From: Pogona vitticeps | Taxonomy: Eukaryota; Chordata; Lepidosauria; Squamata; Agamidae | Reading direction: 5' to 3' | Length of the DNA stretch: 64,000 nt | NCBI RefSeq assembly: GCF_051106095.1 | Contig: NC_135786.1 | Span: 24,951,001 to 25,015,000, forward strand | Shown here: positions 35,273-48,170 of the stretch, one piece after another | How the letters are laid out: each line of letters begins with the position of its first letter | Position numbering within the stretch: the stretch's first letter is position 1 | The notes under the pieces: generated by a model | What the model was told of the DNA's origin: nothing | The model's input: only the letters and a program-made list of their open reading frames with translations | Database searches by the model: none | Made by a program: the position numbers and the translations under genes

Positions 35273-35979
35273 ATTATTAACTATTATTTACACCCACTTC
35301 TGCTATACATTCCCATATAATTAACACAAAGGGGGGCAGAAAAATTGCAGAACTCTCCTCCATACAGGATGTTAATTTAAAAAATTAATCTAAGTGATGT
35401 AGCACATCAGTGATGGTTTAGCAGGGTCAAAAATAATAATTTCATTTCCCTTGTCCCTCAGCCAAGGAGCAGGAGAAGTGTTAAGTTTGCCAGTATTGTG
35501 AAGTGGCTCATTTATTACGCCACTTCACAACACCAGAAATTGACAACGGAAGGACAGCTTAAGGCTTGCTTCTTGGTCTGTTCCCAATGATCACATGCAC
35601 AGGAAAAGGACCAAACTAGAGTGAACCTACCCACACCAAAAAAGTAGGAGCCCCTGACAGAAGGGGAGATTGATTTGCTCTAGTGATTACATCTTGATGA
35701 CCGGGGGGAAAAAGATTAAACCCATCTGTCCCCACAGCACACCAAACAGTAGGACAAATACCTGTCTGATTGAGTCCTTAGAGTGATTAACTGCAATGTG
35801 ATAGAAGCTACAGTACTCTTCAATCCTGGCTGTGTTTGGATGCCAACAGTTGGAATGCAGTCAAGATTTAACTCAGCTGGCTTCCTAAGATATACCAGCA
35901 TTTCATGTTTAAACACTCAGTTTAACAACAGGTTTGAGATAGACCAGGCATCCAGTTCAGGGGCATGAAAAGAAATGCA

Positions 35980-36830
35980 TGGGACTTTGTAAAACAATTA
36001 CTTTTGAGGCCATGTGGTAAAAGGGTGGTGTAAGATTTCCCCATCCCACCCCTTGGGACCTCAGCCTTATTGTGTTTGTTGCACAGAGACTTTCCTGCAC
36101 TTTGAGGGAAGGATTGGAACAAAGCTGGAATTTCCTCTGGAAGGGCTATGACTGATACCCACATTGCTTGGCTTTGAGCTGTATTCTGGCCACAGCCTTT
36201 TGTGGTTCCTCTCTGTTTGACAGCAAGCAGGACAGTTCTTGGGAAACTTCTCATCTGTCTGCTCCGAATTAGCAGGTGGGTTTGTGAAAGTCGGAAGCCT
36301 CTTTGGACAAGCAAACAGGAGGAAGGATGTTTCAGTGCACACAGCTGCTGGCAGGCGAGGCTGCAATGGGAGGCTAAACAAAGGAAAGGAAAGGGAGCAG
36401 ATCTCTCCTGTGCATAGTCAGCGAGGTGGAGGCCAAGCAAGTAGCAGTTTGACATCACCAAGGCTGAGCATTGGATTACATCAAACAGGGACTTGGCAAG
36501 AAAGGGAGGAAACGCCTCCTGGGCCCTCCGAAGTGCAACTTTGCTCAGCAGCTTTGCAAGCAGCAACACTCTTAAGGCCAAAAGCGTGACTAAGCGGGCT
36601 ACTTTGGCGCTCTGCCATTCCAGGCATGCATGTTCAGGAGATGTGGGACTGAGTGGCATTTGCTCTTCAACACTCTGGGTTTCTAACTTGTTACTCCAAG
36701 GTCTGTTGGAGCCATCTTCTGTAAGTAGACTTCTGCATGCTGTGAAAAAGGCTGACAGCAACGATTGAGGCTGTGTTTTTAAAGCCAGGGAAAATATCCT
36801 GTTATACTGAAGGGCCAGCCTCACCGAACA
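35980..36830. other. Repeat-free, stop-poor block with long antisense ORF
   Basis: The minus strand is open for 300 codons (36824-35922), starting MRLALQYNRIF, with no recognisable domain. The plus strand is also stop-poor and ends at a GTAAGTAG donor at 36721 (TCTTCT|GTAAGT). Base composition is more balanced than its flanks and no repeat is recognised. It could be a non-coding alternative first exon or enhancer of PKIG, or an unknown antisense transcript. The ORF may be a by-product of composition. Confidence 0.3.
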
Positions 36831-37489
36831 AAAGCATGTTGGGGTGGTTGTACGGGGGCCTGAGAATGCACGTGTTTTAAATATATTCTCATGGGACAGG
36901 AGTTGGGGTTTTTTTTTTTGGTATGGTTTTGTTTTCTTTTTGCATTAATGATTGTGCATGGTAGAAGTTCAAAAACCATGAACTGTATAGTTGCTGCTAG
37001 AAAGAATGGCAAGTTCCTGACTATGGATCATAGATTATAAGGGAACTTTTGAAAAAAAAAGATGAGAAATCTTACACTAGATGCAGCTCATGATAAATAC
37101 ATCATATGAAAATTTCTAAAAATCCACATTTAACTATTATAAACACCAGTGCTCATATATGTATCTACGTTGTTGACATGGCTCTCGAGATTATTGTATT
37201 TGACTTGATACAGCTTCCTGTATTTGGTCAATGAAAGAAATTTAAAAGTATTCACTTTTATGAATATTAACACTGTTGACTATCTAATCTATAGACTCTG
37301 GACATATGAAATGCACTCTAATTTTCTTTTTCCTTATTAACAAATAATTGCATAGAGACAGGACGTTGTGATGTTTAAATTGGACTGGAGATGCTGCTGC
37401 TATTGTACTAAACAAGTTTTTTTATAGGTTTGCCAGGTTTTCATTTATAAATACTGTCAGAATAGGGGAAAGTTTGGTGTAATGACCTG

Positions 37490-37945
37490 GAAACTTCAGC
37501 TAGTACAGAATACAACTAGATAGTTTATCATATGGTATATTGATCCTATATCAGCTGCAGAGCTGGCTGGTGCATGATGAGAACTAATTAAAAGTGCTAT
37601 GAACTTTATGAACACTTTGAATTGCGTCCAAGTTATTTGAAGATTGTCCACACTCATCTGTGCCAGCCTGTGTTTTAAGATTTAACCTGGAAGACCCTTA
37701 TTGCTGGCCTTCTACCAAAATCAATAAGCCTGACAGGTTTTAGTGACATTAATGATACAGGTTTCTCAGTGATGTCCCCTGCCCTATATAATTTTATCTC
37801 AACTGCCACAACTGTCTTTAACTGCCTTTTAAAATGTGTTTAAATTCCATTTGTTGCCTGTCCTGTTTTTTTTTTTTAATCATCATCTCCTGGTGTTTTA
37901 TTAATGGATTTTATTGAAACTAGTCTTACTTAAATTGTTTATATT
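37490..37945 (+). mobile_element. L2-like LINE 3' part
   Basis: 'ctggaaacttcagctagtac' and 'agaatacaactag' correspond to 'W-LQLVQNT', a conserved L2 motif. It is followed by a decayed C-terminus and an AT-rich UTR. Confidence 0.5.
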
Positions 37946-39472
37946 TGTAATATCAATTCTGCAATACATTTTCAGTGGTATTAAAGTGTAAGTCTCCTTG
38001 GAAAGAGTATGATCTTGAAGGGGAAGGAAGGAAGGCTTAGTTGTGGAGGTCATGTCGGAAACATTCCATTGGCAGTGCTTTTCTGAATACGTATAAACAG
38101 CATGATCCATAGGTCACGGAGTTCTCTAGCCCAGTCTATGTGACGGCAGAGATCCAAGACCTCAAAAAACAATCCTTCCCTAGCCTGCAACCCGGTATAT
38201 TTTCTCTCAGTTTCCCAAGATTTTACTTGAAACTGTCTTCATACAAAGTATGTACTCTTCCATTGGACTATGCGTAGCAATTCCCTACCATAAAATGACC
38301 ACATTTGCTACTTGACAGAGGACAGTCTTCTCTTTGAAGGGCTTCCAGAGAATAGCCCTCTATTATCATCTAGGTTAAAATGCTGCCTGGTCCAAGTAAA
38401 AATTTAAAGAGAACCATAAGAAAATACAGTATACAGTATACAGTAAACATAGGTTCTATGGGCCCATGTTTTTTATATGAGTACTGCAAGCACAATGAAC
38501 TTTACATATATATAAAGTTTTTCCCACTCACTGGGCTGAACCAAGTAGCTGATAAGGGTTACAAAAGGATGCAAAGGGCATAACATTTGCCTGTCACCAG
38601 CTGGTACTTGGGTAATGCACAGACCTAGTAGTAGGTTATTGTTTTCTCCACAATTATAAATATTAAATTTTTGTTTAAAATATTATAATAATTTATGGTG
38701 TGCATCTTTATATTAACATATGTGCAGGCAAATATTATGTGAAGCTAAATCCTCTTTCCCTTCTTTTTTGGCGATGCTCCAGTGGCCACTCTACCCTATA
38801 GTTATCTGTTGGTTGCATTAGATCATTTCTGACCAGTCCATTGCTCGCATATCTGTGTCTTGAATCATTTTTTTCCTTTTCTTTGCCGCATGCATTGTAA
38901 TGTCTATTGTTAAAACAGATGATCCAGTCAATACTGCGATATAGCATCCCATTACCTGAATGTTTTGTAATTCTCCATTATTGACTGACCCAACTGGCTA
39001 GGGCAAATGGAATTGGAGGCCCAAATCCTGGAAGGCGGCTGCACTTGCCCAAATTGCTGTAGAACATGTTCTTCTAGATCTCTTCTTAGAAGTTGAAGTT
39101 TCTTAAACTTGTGTGCAAAAAACCAGAGGGTTTATTTATTTATACTTCACATCCAAGGAGGGGAATGTGTTAGCTTCATACCCTCTGTTGTTGCTTTTCT
39201 CATGCGTATATCTGCAGAGGAGAGGTAGTTCTATCTGTGGAGAATTTCCACATGACAAGAGCCAGAACCTTAATGTTGCTGTATTGTGGCTTGTGTGTAG
39301 AACTTCCACAGACACAAGAAGTTCTCCCCTTCAAACATGCACCTTTTGAGTGAAGAAAGCCATAATGGATGGGGTGCAACTAGCACACTCTCTTTTTTCA
39401 CCTGTGGAGTTCACAGGCTTAACAAGCACCTGACAGGGGTAACATCACATCATTCCAATCTTTAGTGTGTGT
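37946..39472. other. PKIG 5' intron, unassigned
   Basis: AT-rich; short chance frames; no repeat confidently recognised. Confidence 0.45.
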
Positions 39473-39660
39473 TTGTTTTGTGCCTTCAAGTCAGAACCAA
39501 CTTATAGCGACCCTAATAGGGCTTTCAAGGTAAGTGAGATATTTAAAGAGTACAGTAGTTTTACCAGTTCCACTCCCCCAGTCAGTTTCCACGGCCAAGT
39601 GGGGATTTGAACCTTGTTCTCCAGAGTCCTAGTTCATTACTCTATGCACTACACCACATT
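39473..39660 (-). mobile_element. tRNA SINE with RTE-like tail
   Basis: The minus-strand head 'tggtgtagtgcatagagtaa' and B-box 'aggttcaaatcccc' are clear. The tail complements 'cttatagcgaccctaatagg'. This is the best-preserved copy of this SINE family in the window. Confidence 0.65.
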
Positions 39661-39879
39661 GGGAATCTCAACCTTTAGTAGAGTTTGAAAAAGAAATAGA
39701 TTAGCTTGGAAGAAATGTCACTGCATAAACAACCTCACTGGATTTTCTTTAGTGTCTTTGGCCTTAAACATGTTCTAAATGTATATTGATGTCACCACAC
39801 TTTGTTATGGCTTTCTCAAAAGAACCATAGGGCTGTGGATTTTGCCCAGGATCCTGTTGAGAATAATCATGCAATTGTA

Positions 39880-39913
39880 ATAGCTTCTTGGCCTTTTGGC
39901 TAAGATCAAGTGT
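39880..39913 (+). pseudogene. U2 snRNA 5'-end fragment
   Basis: Thirty-four bases match the very 5' end of U2 snRNA (the GCTTCT-GGCCTTTTGGCTA and AGATCAAGTGT blocks) with about two differences, then similarity stops. The rest of U2 is missing, so this is a 3'-truncated copy, probably retroposed. It is not a functional snRNA gene. Confidence 0.75.
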
Positions 39914-40724
39914 GTGCGCACAACTGTAATTGCACTGACCCTTTTGGTGAGCTGATCTTCATGAAACCTGTTGTAGAGCTGGTCATGTGACTGATTTCAC
40001 AAGCTGTATTCAACCAATCACATGACGGACAACCATTCAGAAGGGCAACACCACTTATGCAATTACTAGTGCATGGGTATGTTTGTGTGTGTTTTAACAG
40101 AAGTCTAGTCCTTATATTCCAAGTCCATTCAGATGCAATTATAATTCATAAGGTTTTCAAGGAAGAAGGTACAGTATGGCTATTAAACAAGTCTGTGGCT
40201 TAGATACCAATTTTCTTTGGTGCATTTTTGTTGCTCACTTTTAGGGAGTGTTATAGTGAACAGGATTAGTCACTGACTCTGCTGTGCTGTAGCAACCTAT
40301 GCAAACTCCATTCTTCAGTTAAAGAAGAAATATGAGAGTGACCTTCAACTACTGCCATTGCTTTTTTTTTTTTTTTGCATTGAAGGATTTCCTTTCTGGC
40401 AGGACAAACATATCATTTGGGCAACACAGCATGCTTTGAACAGCTGTACTCTTGAAACATCTGCACTGAGGTCACTGGTTTAATGGCAGGGGGAAATGGA
40501 AATAACAATCCTTCATCTGTACTCTAGCAAACCCCATTTCATCACCAGATATATTTGTTTTGCATTAAAATGAGAGAGTGCATAGTTTTTGAAGAGTTAA
40601 ACAACAGAGATTAAAGGAATTATACTGGTGCTGTTGGAGAATACTTTGTTGGTGCTATTTCTTACTGCTACTTACTTTCCCCCAATGGGCAAGTGGAATA
40701 TTCATATATTTTAACTATACACTT

Positions 40725-41458
40725 AGGGACGTGGTGGTGCTGCAGGTTAAACTGCAGAAGCCTATGTGCTGCAAGGTCGGAAGACCAGCAGTTGTAAGAT
40801 CAAATCCACGTGACGGAGTGAGCTCCCGTCGCTTGTCCCAGCTCCTGCCAACCTAGCACTTCAAGAGCATGTAAAAATGCAAGTACAGTGGTGCCTCGTT
40901 TAACGGGTGCGATGATTTTTTTGCGATCGTTTTTGCAATTGCATTGCGATGGTTTAGATAGGAAAATATTGCATAGGGGTGATCGGTACCCTGTTTCACA
41001 TACCGATCATCGCATAGCGATGATTTTCCAAAATGGCCGCTGGGTAAATAAAATGGCCGCCCACTGTGTTTTCGCCCGGTTTCCTTGCTTACCGGGCAGC
41101 GAAAATGGCCGCTGTATGGAGGATTTTCGCTTTAAGGTGAGTTTTTTGTGCATAGGAACGCATTAAACAGGTTTTAATGCATTCCTATGGGCTTTTTATT
41201 TCTGCATAGCAACGAAATCGCTTTGCAGCGATTTTTGCTGCACGGATTATCGTCGCTATGCAGGGCACCACTGTATATAAAAGTACCACTATGGTGGGAA
41301 GGTAACAGCGTTCTGTGTCTAGTCGTGCTGGCCACGTGACCACAGAAACTGTCTACAGACAAACGCTGTCTCTATGGCTTGGAAATGGGGATGAGCAAGG
41401 CCCCCTAGAGTTGAACGCGACTGGACTAAAAGTCAAGGGGAACCTTTACCTTTACCTA
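40725..41458 (+). mobile_element. Sauria SINE interrupted by a MITE
   Basis: The head 'gggacgtggtggtgctgcag', 'gtcggaagaccagcagttgt' and 'gcttgtcccagctcctgcca' run to 40885. The element resumes at 41274 with 'gtgggaaggtaacagcgttc' and ends in 'aacctttacctttacct'. Orientation is the same as PKIG. Confidence 0.9.
40886..41273. mobile_element. TA-flanked MITE (CAGTGGTGCCTCG family) inside Sauria SINE
   Basis: Termini CAGTGGTGCCTCGTTTAACG and 'gctatgcagggcaccactg' are inverted with TA at 40884-40885 and 41274-41275. The interior has repeated 'gcgatcg', 'aaaatggccgc' and 'atagcgatga' words. A sister copy is at 54248-54684. Confidence 0.88.
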
Positions 41459-42150
41459 ATTATACATGTAGGAAATGATCTGATTTGGTTAGGAATGCTA
41501 TTGTTAACTCCTTAATTAGGAGCAGTTTCCTACTGTGATTTGCACCACAGACACATCAAGGTAAACTTTTTTTAGGGCCGAAAGTTTTGTCTGTGTGCAT
41601 TCCTCCTTCCCCATAGCTTTTTATTTGGGAGCTGTTCTATACAGCCTGCTGAAAGAGCAGGTGGCTAGGAACGTGAGAATAACCATAGGGTTTCTGTTTA
41701 CAGTCAGGCTTCACAAACTATCTGGTGACTATGAATTCTGTCTTGTTTTCATGAGATAACAGCTATCTAGAGTCATGTAGGGTTCACCATGTCTTTGTGG
41801 AATGAAGAACTTTGCTCAGTGTGAGCTGAGAGCTTTTGATCTTGCCTACAGCTGTAGATTTCCTTTCAACTTACTTTAATCTCTCCACTTTACTTTACAA
41901 CATTTATTTTATCTTGTCATCCCCTTTCCCCCTGCTTTTTATATGTGATTCTTCAGCTATGTTAATGTTCCTACCTATTTCCTGAACTGGGCCAATGGAA
42001 GCCATGTTCCATAGCCCAGTGTTGTTAGCAAGCTGTTCCATGTGGTATGAGCATGGTCTGACAACAGAGAGGTGCAACAAGCATGTGAATGCTATTGCTT
42101 CTTTCGTGCTGCATCAAATAGATTTTGTTGGCTTCCCATTTACTGTAAGG

Positions 42151-42544
42151 CAGAGGTCCCCAACCCCCGGTCCACAGCCCAGTGCTGATCTGTGGCCTGA
42201 GCTGGACCGGGCCGCCAAGACAGACTTCCTGCCCCACCTCTGCACGCACTGACCCCCGCACAGCCGTTTGCGCCTGCTCATGCACTCCAGCACGTCCATG
42301 CGAGTGCCGTTCCGACATTTGCGCAAGCACAAGTGCGTAAGCGCCTGTGTGAGCGCTGCGCTGCTGTTTGCACATGCACATGAGTGCACGCTCACACGCA
42401 CGCACAAACAGCGGCATGGCACTTACACAGGTGCGTGCATGTGACAGAGAGAGAGAGAGAGGCTTGTTCGCGCATGTGCACGAGTGCAGGGGGGACCCAC
42501 CTTCCCCATCTGGTCCACGGACTGAAAAAGGTTGGGGATCGCTG
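42151..42544. mobile_element. hAT-type element with perfect 8-bp target duplication
   Basis: Termini CAGAGGTCCCCAACCCCCGG and AAAGGTTGGGGATCGCTG. The octamer CTGTAAGG is exactly repeated at 42143-42150 and 42545-42552. The interior is GCGCA/TGCGC-rich. This is the best-defined hAT copy here. Confidence 0.9.
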
Positions 42545-43674
42545 CTGTAAGGGACAAAAATTGAGGAGGGATAAAAATAGTCCTAAACTCTCTATCTTAT
42601 GAATAGTCTACTGTGAACTGTTGTAAGAAATGAGTTATTTGTCCTCATCTGTTTTTTTTTTTTTAAATTGGGATCTAATTTTAATTCTTACCATATATAA
42701 CAGTAGGGTAGCATTTAAGGGGCTTTCAGGCATCCTGTCCTAAGATAAGAATCAGGGGGCGAGTTCAGCTCAGTCAGAGGCAAATAAAATTAAAGGGATT
42801 ATTTGCTGTCTTTTTAAAAACAAGAGAATAGGAGAGTAAAAATAATATCAACCTGAGTAAAAATAAATCTCCCTGTTGGCATTCAACAAAACTTTGTTCC
42901 TTAGTAACACCCCCTGGGGTCCTGTTTTATTTCTGTTTGTGGACAGCTGCAGAGAGCAAAGGGACTTTCTTGCTTTGCTGTAGGTAACTTGAAATGCGGT
43001 TGCAACAACAGATTCAAAGTTTGCCTCCCATGCAAAATAAACTTTATATGTAGTGATCACAAAACCAACTTCATTGGGCTGTCTTTGACCAAATGGTGTG
43101 CAGCTCACTCTGAAAGAGATGAAGGCAAAGACAGGCATAAGATCTTCAGAGATGCACTGAACTCCCATCCCAAACACACTTTTTATTTCCCAGATTTAAT
43201 TATGGAGAGTGAAGGAGTTCTGCAAAATTTAAACAGCGTTAATTTGATTCCCCTCCAAAAGTTACCATGACAACCCCTCGTTAACTCCAGTTGCGCTGGA
43301 ATATTCGTATCTCTAGGACCATCTTCTTAGGTTGAATCATGTAACAACGGCAATATCAACTACTGTATACATTTCCGATGCTAGTTTCTTCCTCTGGTTT
43401 TCGTACAGAGACACAAATAGTGTATTTGCGAATTTAATTTATGAGTTGAAGTAGGGATGTATGTGTTTCTAAGCATACAAGGCTAAATCCATTTGTTATT
43501 TCCAACTAGAGTAGGTCTACTAAATCAGCAGGGCTTATGTAAAGGGATAGGACCATATCCTCTTTTATCTCTAGCATGAAAACATCTTGGGTCAGCCCAG
43601 GCCTCCCTCCTTTCCCCCATCCTTCCCATTTGCAGTGTGGGGGATAATCTCAAATGGCCATCAAATAGGGCGTG

Positions 43675-43768
43675 TGTGTGTTTAGTTGTTTAGTCGTGTC
43701 CGACTCTTCGTGACCCCATGGACCAGAGCACGCCAGGCCCCCCTGTCTTCTACTGCCTCCCGGAGTTA
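43675..43768 (-). mobile_element. Bov-B LINE 3' fragment
   Basis: 'agtcgtgtccgactcttcg' and 'agagcacgccaggcccccct' followed by 'tgcctcccggagtt' are the antisense of the conserved Bov-B C-terminal coding end. Confidence 0.75.
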
Positions 43769-43789
43769 TAAGGCAGTTATAGGGCAGTT

Positions 43790-44345
43790 ATAAGGATTAC
43801 TGGGTTTCTGGACTGGATGCAATACAGCCCTTCCATAAATGGAAAGATTCCTTCCATCTGTGGAAGGAACTGAGGTCCAGGGGACCATCTGAAAGACTGT
43901 ATCTCCTGGTATGAGCCTTCTTGGCTCTTAAGATCTTCAGAGATGGCCCTTCTCTCAGTCCCAAGACATTCAAGAGCATGTGGAAAGGTGAGAGGCGGCC
44001 TTCTCTGAGGTTATGTAATGCCCTCCTCTGGGAGGTGCTTTGGCCCCTTCCATCTTGTCCTTCTGGTGACAGGTGATGATCTTTTTGACAAGCTTTTAAC
44101 AAGTAACTGAAAATTTCTTTAATCTTGTGTGCTGGACTCTATTATTGTTTGATACATGTTTTAAGGGCTTTTAACTATGGGTTTTAATACTGTTATATAT
44201 TTTTAATTGTTGTTTAGTGCTATAATTCACAGTGGTTTAGTCAGTTGGTTTTCTAATCACTTATGAACTGTCTTGGGTCCCTTAATAGGGAGAATGGTGG
44301 CATAGAAATGAAAACACATTAAACAAACAAACAGACAAACAAAAG
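43790..44345 (+). mobile_element. L2-like LINE 3' end
   Basis: A decayed ORF end, including 'aatgccctcctctgggaggt', is followed by an AT-rich UTR. It reaches 'tgaactgtcttgggtccctt' with 'gaatggtggcatagaaat' and a (CAAA)n tail, the usual L2 finish. Confidence 0.55.
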
Positions 44346-45788
44346 TCTTCAGATGGAAGAAGAGGCGAACACTGTTTTCACCAACTTCCCATTGTCTTTG
44401 CAGGCCCCTCACATGCTATTCCAAAGGGCCTCCAAACAGCCCAATCATGGTGTCTGGCCATTTGAGTGTCAGGTGGAACCTCACTCCAAAATCTTTTGGG
44501 GGAGCACCCCCTGCCACTCTTAACATGAACCCCCTATGCCAACAGGGCAGCTTTTCAAGGAGTATAAGGATCTGCTGGGAAAGGAAGAACAGGTGAAAAT
44601 CACTTTCCCCTCTCTGCTTTCCTCAATGTAAGAATCCTGAGACTGGAATTCTCTTAACAGAAACCACAGAGAGAGTGAGTGTTCATGGAATTTAGGCACA
44701 TAAGTACAAAGCAGAGCTGGGAGACTGACTGTCTTGGTTTTGGCCTACAGTTCCCATCAGCCTCACCAACCGTGGCCAATGGTAAGGTACAGAGGATGCT
44801 ACAGTCCAAAGCATCTGGAGGGCTAGAGGTACCTCAGTTCTGGCACCAGCAGCTTCTGGAGTAAGCAGGGGGGCACATTAACCCCAAACATCTAGGGAGG
44901 TTCCCCATCCTGCTAGATCCATGAGCCTCCTGTGACCGCAGATATAAAACAATCCATTCATACACAACTGTTTTGCCTTCCTGTTAATATTTGATGGTTA
45001 GTGTTAATGGTATTTATGTTTCACATGAAGAAACAGCAGTGTTCGCAGGCAGCAATTCCACTGGACAGTCATGTACTAAAGCCTGAGAAAAGTCACTTAA
45101 CTCATGTAAAAAAACAAACTCATGCAGAGTCAGCCTCTTGGCAGTTGCCTGGAATTACAGGACTCTCTTCCTGTGGAGACTCAAAGCTGTAGCATTTTTC
45201 AGAAGTGCGGTGTGATGTGAGACTTTTTTTCTGTTGCTGTTGTTTTCTCTGTAAAGGATCCTGTACAAGGAGAGAAGTAGGATTTGTTTTTTGTTTTTTG
45301 CTTCCCAGCTGTTGGTAGTCCTTTTGTCAGTCAGTGGTTATGTTTATTATCACCATGTGTTACCTCCAGTATTAGAGGCAATATTCCTCTGAATATTGCC
45401 TGCTGGGGAGGGTGAATGGAAGGGCACTCTTACCAGCAGGTCTTTTTTGTTGCTTCCCTTTAATATCTGAGGAGATGGTTACAGGTTGAAAAAAAAAACA
45501 CATCTTGTTTTGAATAACGTTTTACGTATTTGAAATATGATGCACACAACGCACAGGGAAATGCGGATGTTTTTGCCTAGGAAGCATCAGGTGTTTGGGG
45601 TTTTTTTGTTGGAAAGCAAAGTTTTTTTTTTTTTTTGCTGTGAGAGAGTGGTTTATTTTAAATTGCTTGTGAAATCAATATATTTTGAATTGTTTTAGCA
45701 TATGTGAATGCCTCTGTCATGCAAATTGTGTCTGTGAAATTTCTGAAGTAATGGATGCCAGGATCCCAGGAATCAGAAAAACAGGATA
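44346..45788. other. PKIG 5' intron, unassigned
   Basis: Contains scattered poly-T and poly-A runs and no recognised family or gene. Confidence 0.4.
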
Positions 45789-46300
45789 CAGTGGGGTCTT
45801 GACTTAAGAACGGCTCGAGTTAAGAACATTTTGACTTAAGAACCGCTCTCATTGGAAAATATTGACTTGACTTACATACTTAGATTTGAGTTAAGAACTA
45901 AAAAAACCACGTGGGAGGCAGGGAAAGTGCAAAATTTGAACTTTCAGTTAACTGTTGGCCAGTGAAAAGGGTGCCTGTCTGCTTCCTCACTCCTCCCAGC
46001 GTTTAGAGAGTGGCTTGGGAGACAGTCTTCAGACTGCCTGGTACTGGACTGCCTGGACTGTATTTTCCCTGCCTTCCCTGAACCTTTCTTGACCTAAGAA
46101 AAAAAGAAACAAAATATCCCCCTCTAGTGGTCGAAGGCGGCATCGCAGCTTCCCATTAGTTTCTATGGACGGAAAAGAGCAGATACGGATCAAATGGTTT
46201 TCAATGCATTCCTATGGGAAATGCAGATTTGACCTGAGAACTTTTTGACTTGAGAACCGCCTTCCAATACGGATTAAGTTCTCAAGTCAAGACCCCACTG
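45789..46300. mobile_element. TA-flanked MITE (CAGTGGGGTCTTG family)
   Basis: Termini CAGTGGGGTCTTGACTTAAG and its complement (CTCAAGTCAAGACCCCACTG) with TA on both sides. Subterminal 'gacttgagaaccgccttcca' echoes the MITE at 7588. Confidence 0.88.
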
Positions 46301-46954
46301 TATACCTTAGGTTTTTTTTGCTGTTGTTTGTTTTGAAAAATTGGAAAAAATGAGCCAACAGAGGGAGAGGTTTTCTCCCTCCTTTGAAAGGCTAGCAGCT
46401 GCAGATCTTGTCAATTTTTATCTGGCCAAGTTCTTTTTGCCAATCCCTGGTATGCCTTCTCTGTCTTAAGCCCCAGCTGCCAGTTCCCTATTCCAGTTTG
46501 AAAAATGAAACTAAAACAAATATTAAAATTAACACCACAGCAGCAGTGGCAAGTGGCTCTGAGAGGCAGCCGGTGTGAGGGTGCCTCAAATGCAATGACT
46601 CTAAAAGCTCGTGTAGCCACCCTAACTGTTATACACCACAGTTTAATGATGGATTAAAAATTTTCCCTACAGGATGTACACTCTGACCTAAAAACCACAT
46701 CACTGTCACAAGACTCAAATGCAACTTGAAAAACCCTGGTCCATCTCCCAATTCATTTTCATGGTGCACTCGTGTCCTGAGATTGGAATGTTGGATTAGA
46801 TTAGATAAATCTTGGGTTTTATTCCCTAGAGCTATGGTTGTGCCTTCTAGCATAAAGTAGGTATTCAGGAGAATATAGGAGAATAGGGATGTTGCCTCAG
46901 CTGTTGCCACCTATTTCATCAAGAAACCTAAAGGCAGAACAGCCATCTAACAAT

Positions 46955-47110
46955 AATTTTGTGCTGTCAAATTACCTGACGTATGGCAACCTTTTTTTTA
47001 GCATTTTCTAGGTACAGAATACTCAGAAGTAGTTTTCCATTCCCTTCTTCTGGGAATTCTCTGGGACTATGCCACTTGTTTGAGACTACCCAGGCTAGCT
47101 TTTCTCCTGG
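46955..47110 (-). mobile_element. tRNA SINE fragment
   Basis: 'tttctaggtacagaatactc', 'agaagtagttttccattccc' and 'tctgggactatgcca' match the body of the SINE at 62085-62310. The head appears separately near 47635-47715 ('ggctccacagccatatagct'). Confidence 0.5.
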
Positions 47111-47890
47111 GAGACATTGTGGGGAACAGGGGCAGGAACCAGGAAAGTGGTGGCTTGTGATGATTGATGGTTCATCACTGTTTACAAACCATGTACTTTC
47201 ATGAACTTTCTAACAAAATGAACCATTTCATGGTACATGTGATTCAGGACTTCTGGGAGTGATAAAACGCCCCCCCCCCGTGACTTAGAGATGCCAATCT
47301 CATAGCGAGGCTTGCTTTGAGGGGCTTATAACTTGGTCATTCTAAAGCCTATCTTTGCCATACCTGGAGGAGGTGGGGAGGTGAGTCAGCTGAAGACTTG
47401 CTGTGAATTTGGTGTTTCTAAATTGTGCAGGAATCTGTTCCACCACTCCTGGAAATCCCAAATCACATAAACTATGAAGCATAGAAATCACCAACACCGA
47501 TAATACTTCGGTGTTTCATTCCATTCTGGAGAGGCGTGTTTCCCCAAAGTGCCTCAAAATGAAGCACAAAATGGCCCAATTCATGAGTATTTTGGCTTTC
47601 TGGTTCGTTTCCTGCCCATCTGTAGTGGAGAATCAGACCTCTGGCTCCATCTATAGTGGAGAATCAGACCTCTGGCTCCACAGCCATATAGCTAACTCAC
47701 TGAACTATCCAGCCAGCTACAGGTTGAACATTTGTGCTCAATTCTCTGACATGTACATGACAAGCAGAAATACAGTGGCCAAAATCCTGTTGCTTAGTCC
47801 AGTAACTTGCACTAGATTTCCCATTGATCCAGTGGGCCTACACTAGTGCAAGTTGACTCAACTCCTCCGTAACTTCTGTTGATTCAGATG

Positions 47891-48170
47891 TTGTTGTTGT
47901 TTAGTCGTTTAGTTGTGTCCGACTCTTCGTGATCCCATGGACCAGAGCACGCCAGGCCCTCCTGTCTTCCATTGCCTCCCGGAGTTGGGTCAAATTAATG
48001 TTGGTTGCTTTGGTGACACTGTCCAGTCATCTCGTTCTCTGTCCCCTTCTCCTCTTGCCCTCACACTTTCCTAACATCAGGGTCTTTTCCAGGGAGTCTT
48101 CTCATGAGATGGCCAAAGTATTGGAGCCTCATCTTCAGGATCTGTCCTTCCAGTAAGCACTCAAGGTTGA
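47891..48170 (-). mobile_element. Bov-B LINE 3' end
   Basis: Antisense of the Bov-B C-terminus: 'gttgttgtttagtcgtttag', 'gtgatcccatggaccagagc', 'caaagtattggagcctcatc' and 'ttcaggatctgtccttcc'. The sense strand encodes the family's 'LQYFGHL-R ... HGVAKSRTRL' type end. Confidence 0.8.

Noticed and set aside
39473-39660. tRNA gene-like A and B boxes
   Set aside because: No cloverleaf can be completed and the same head recurs in other SINE copies; it is a SINE head, not a tRNA gene.
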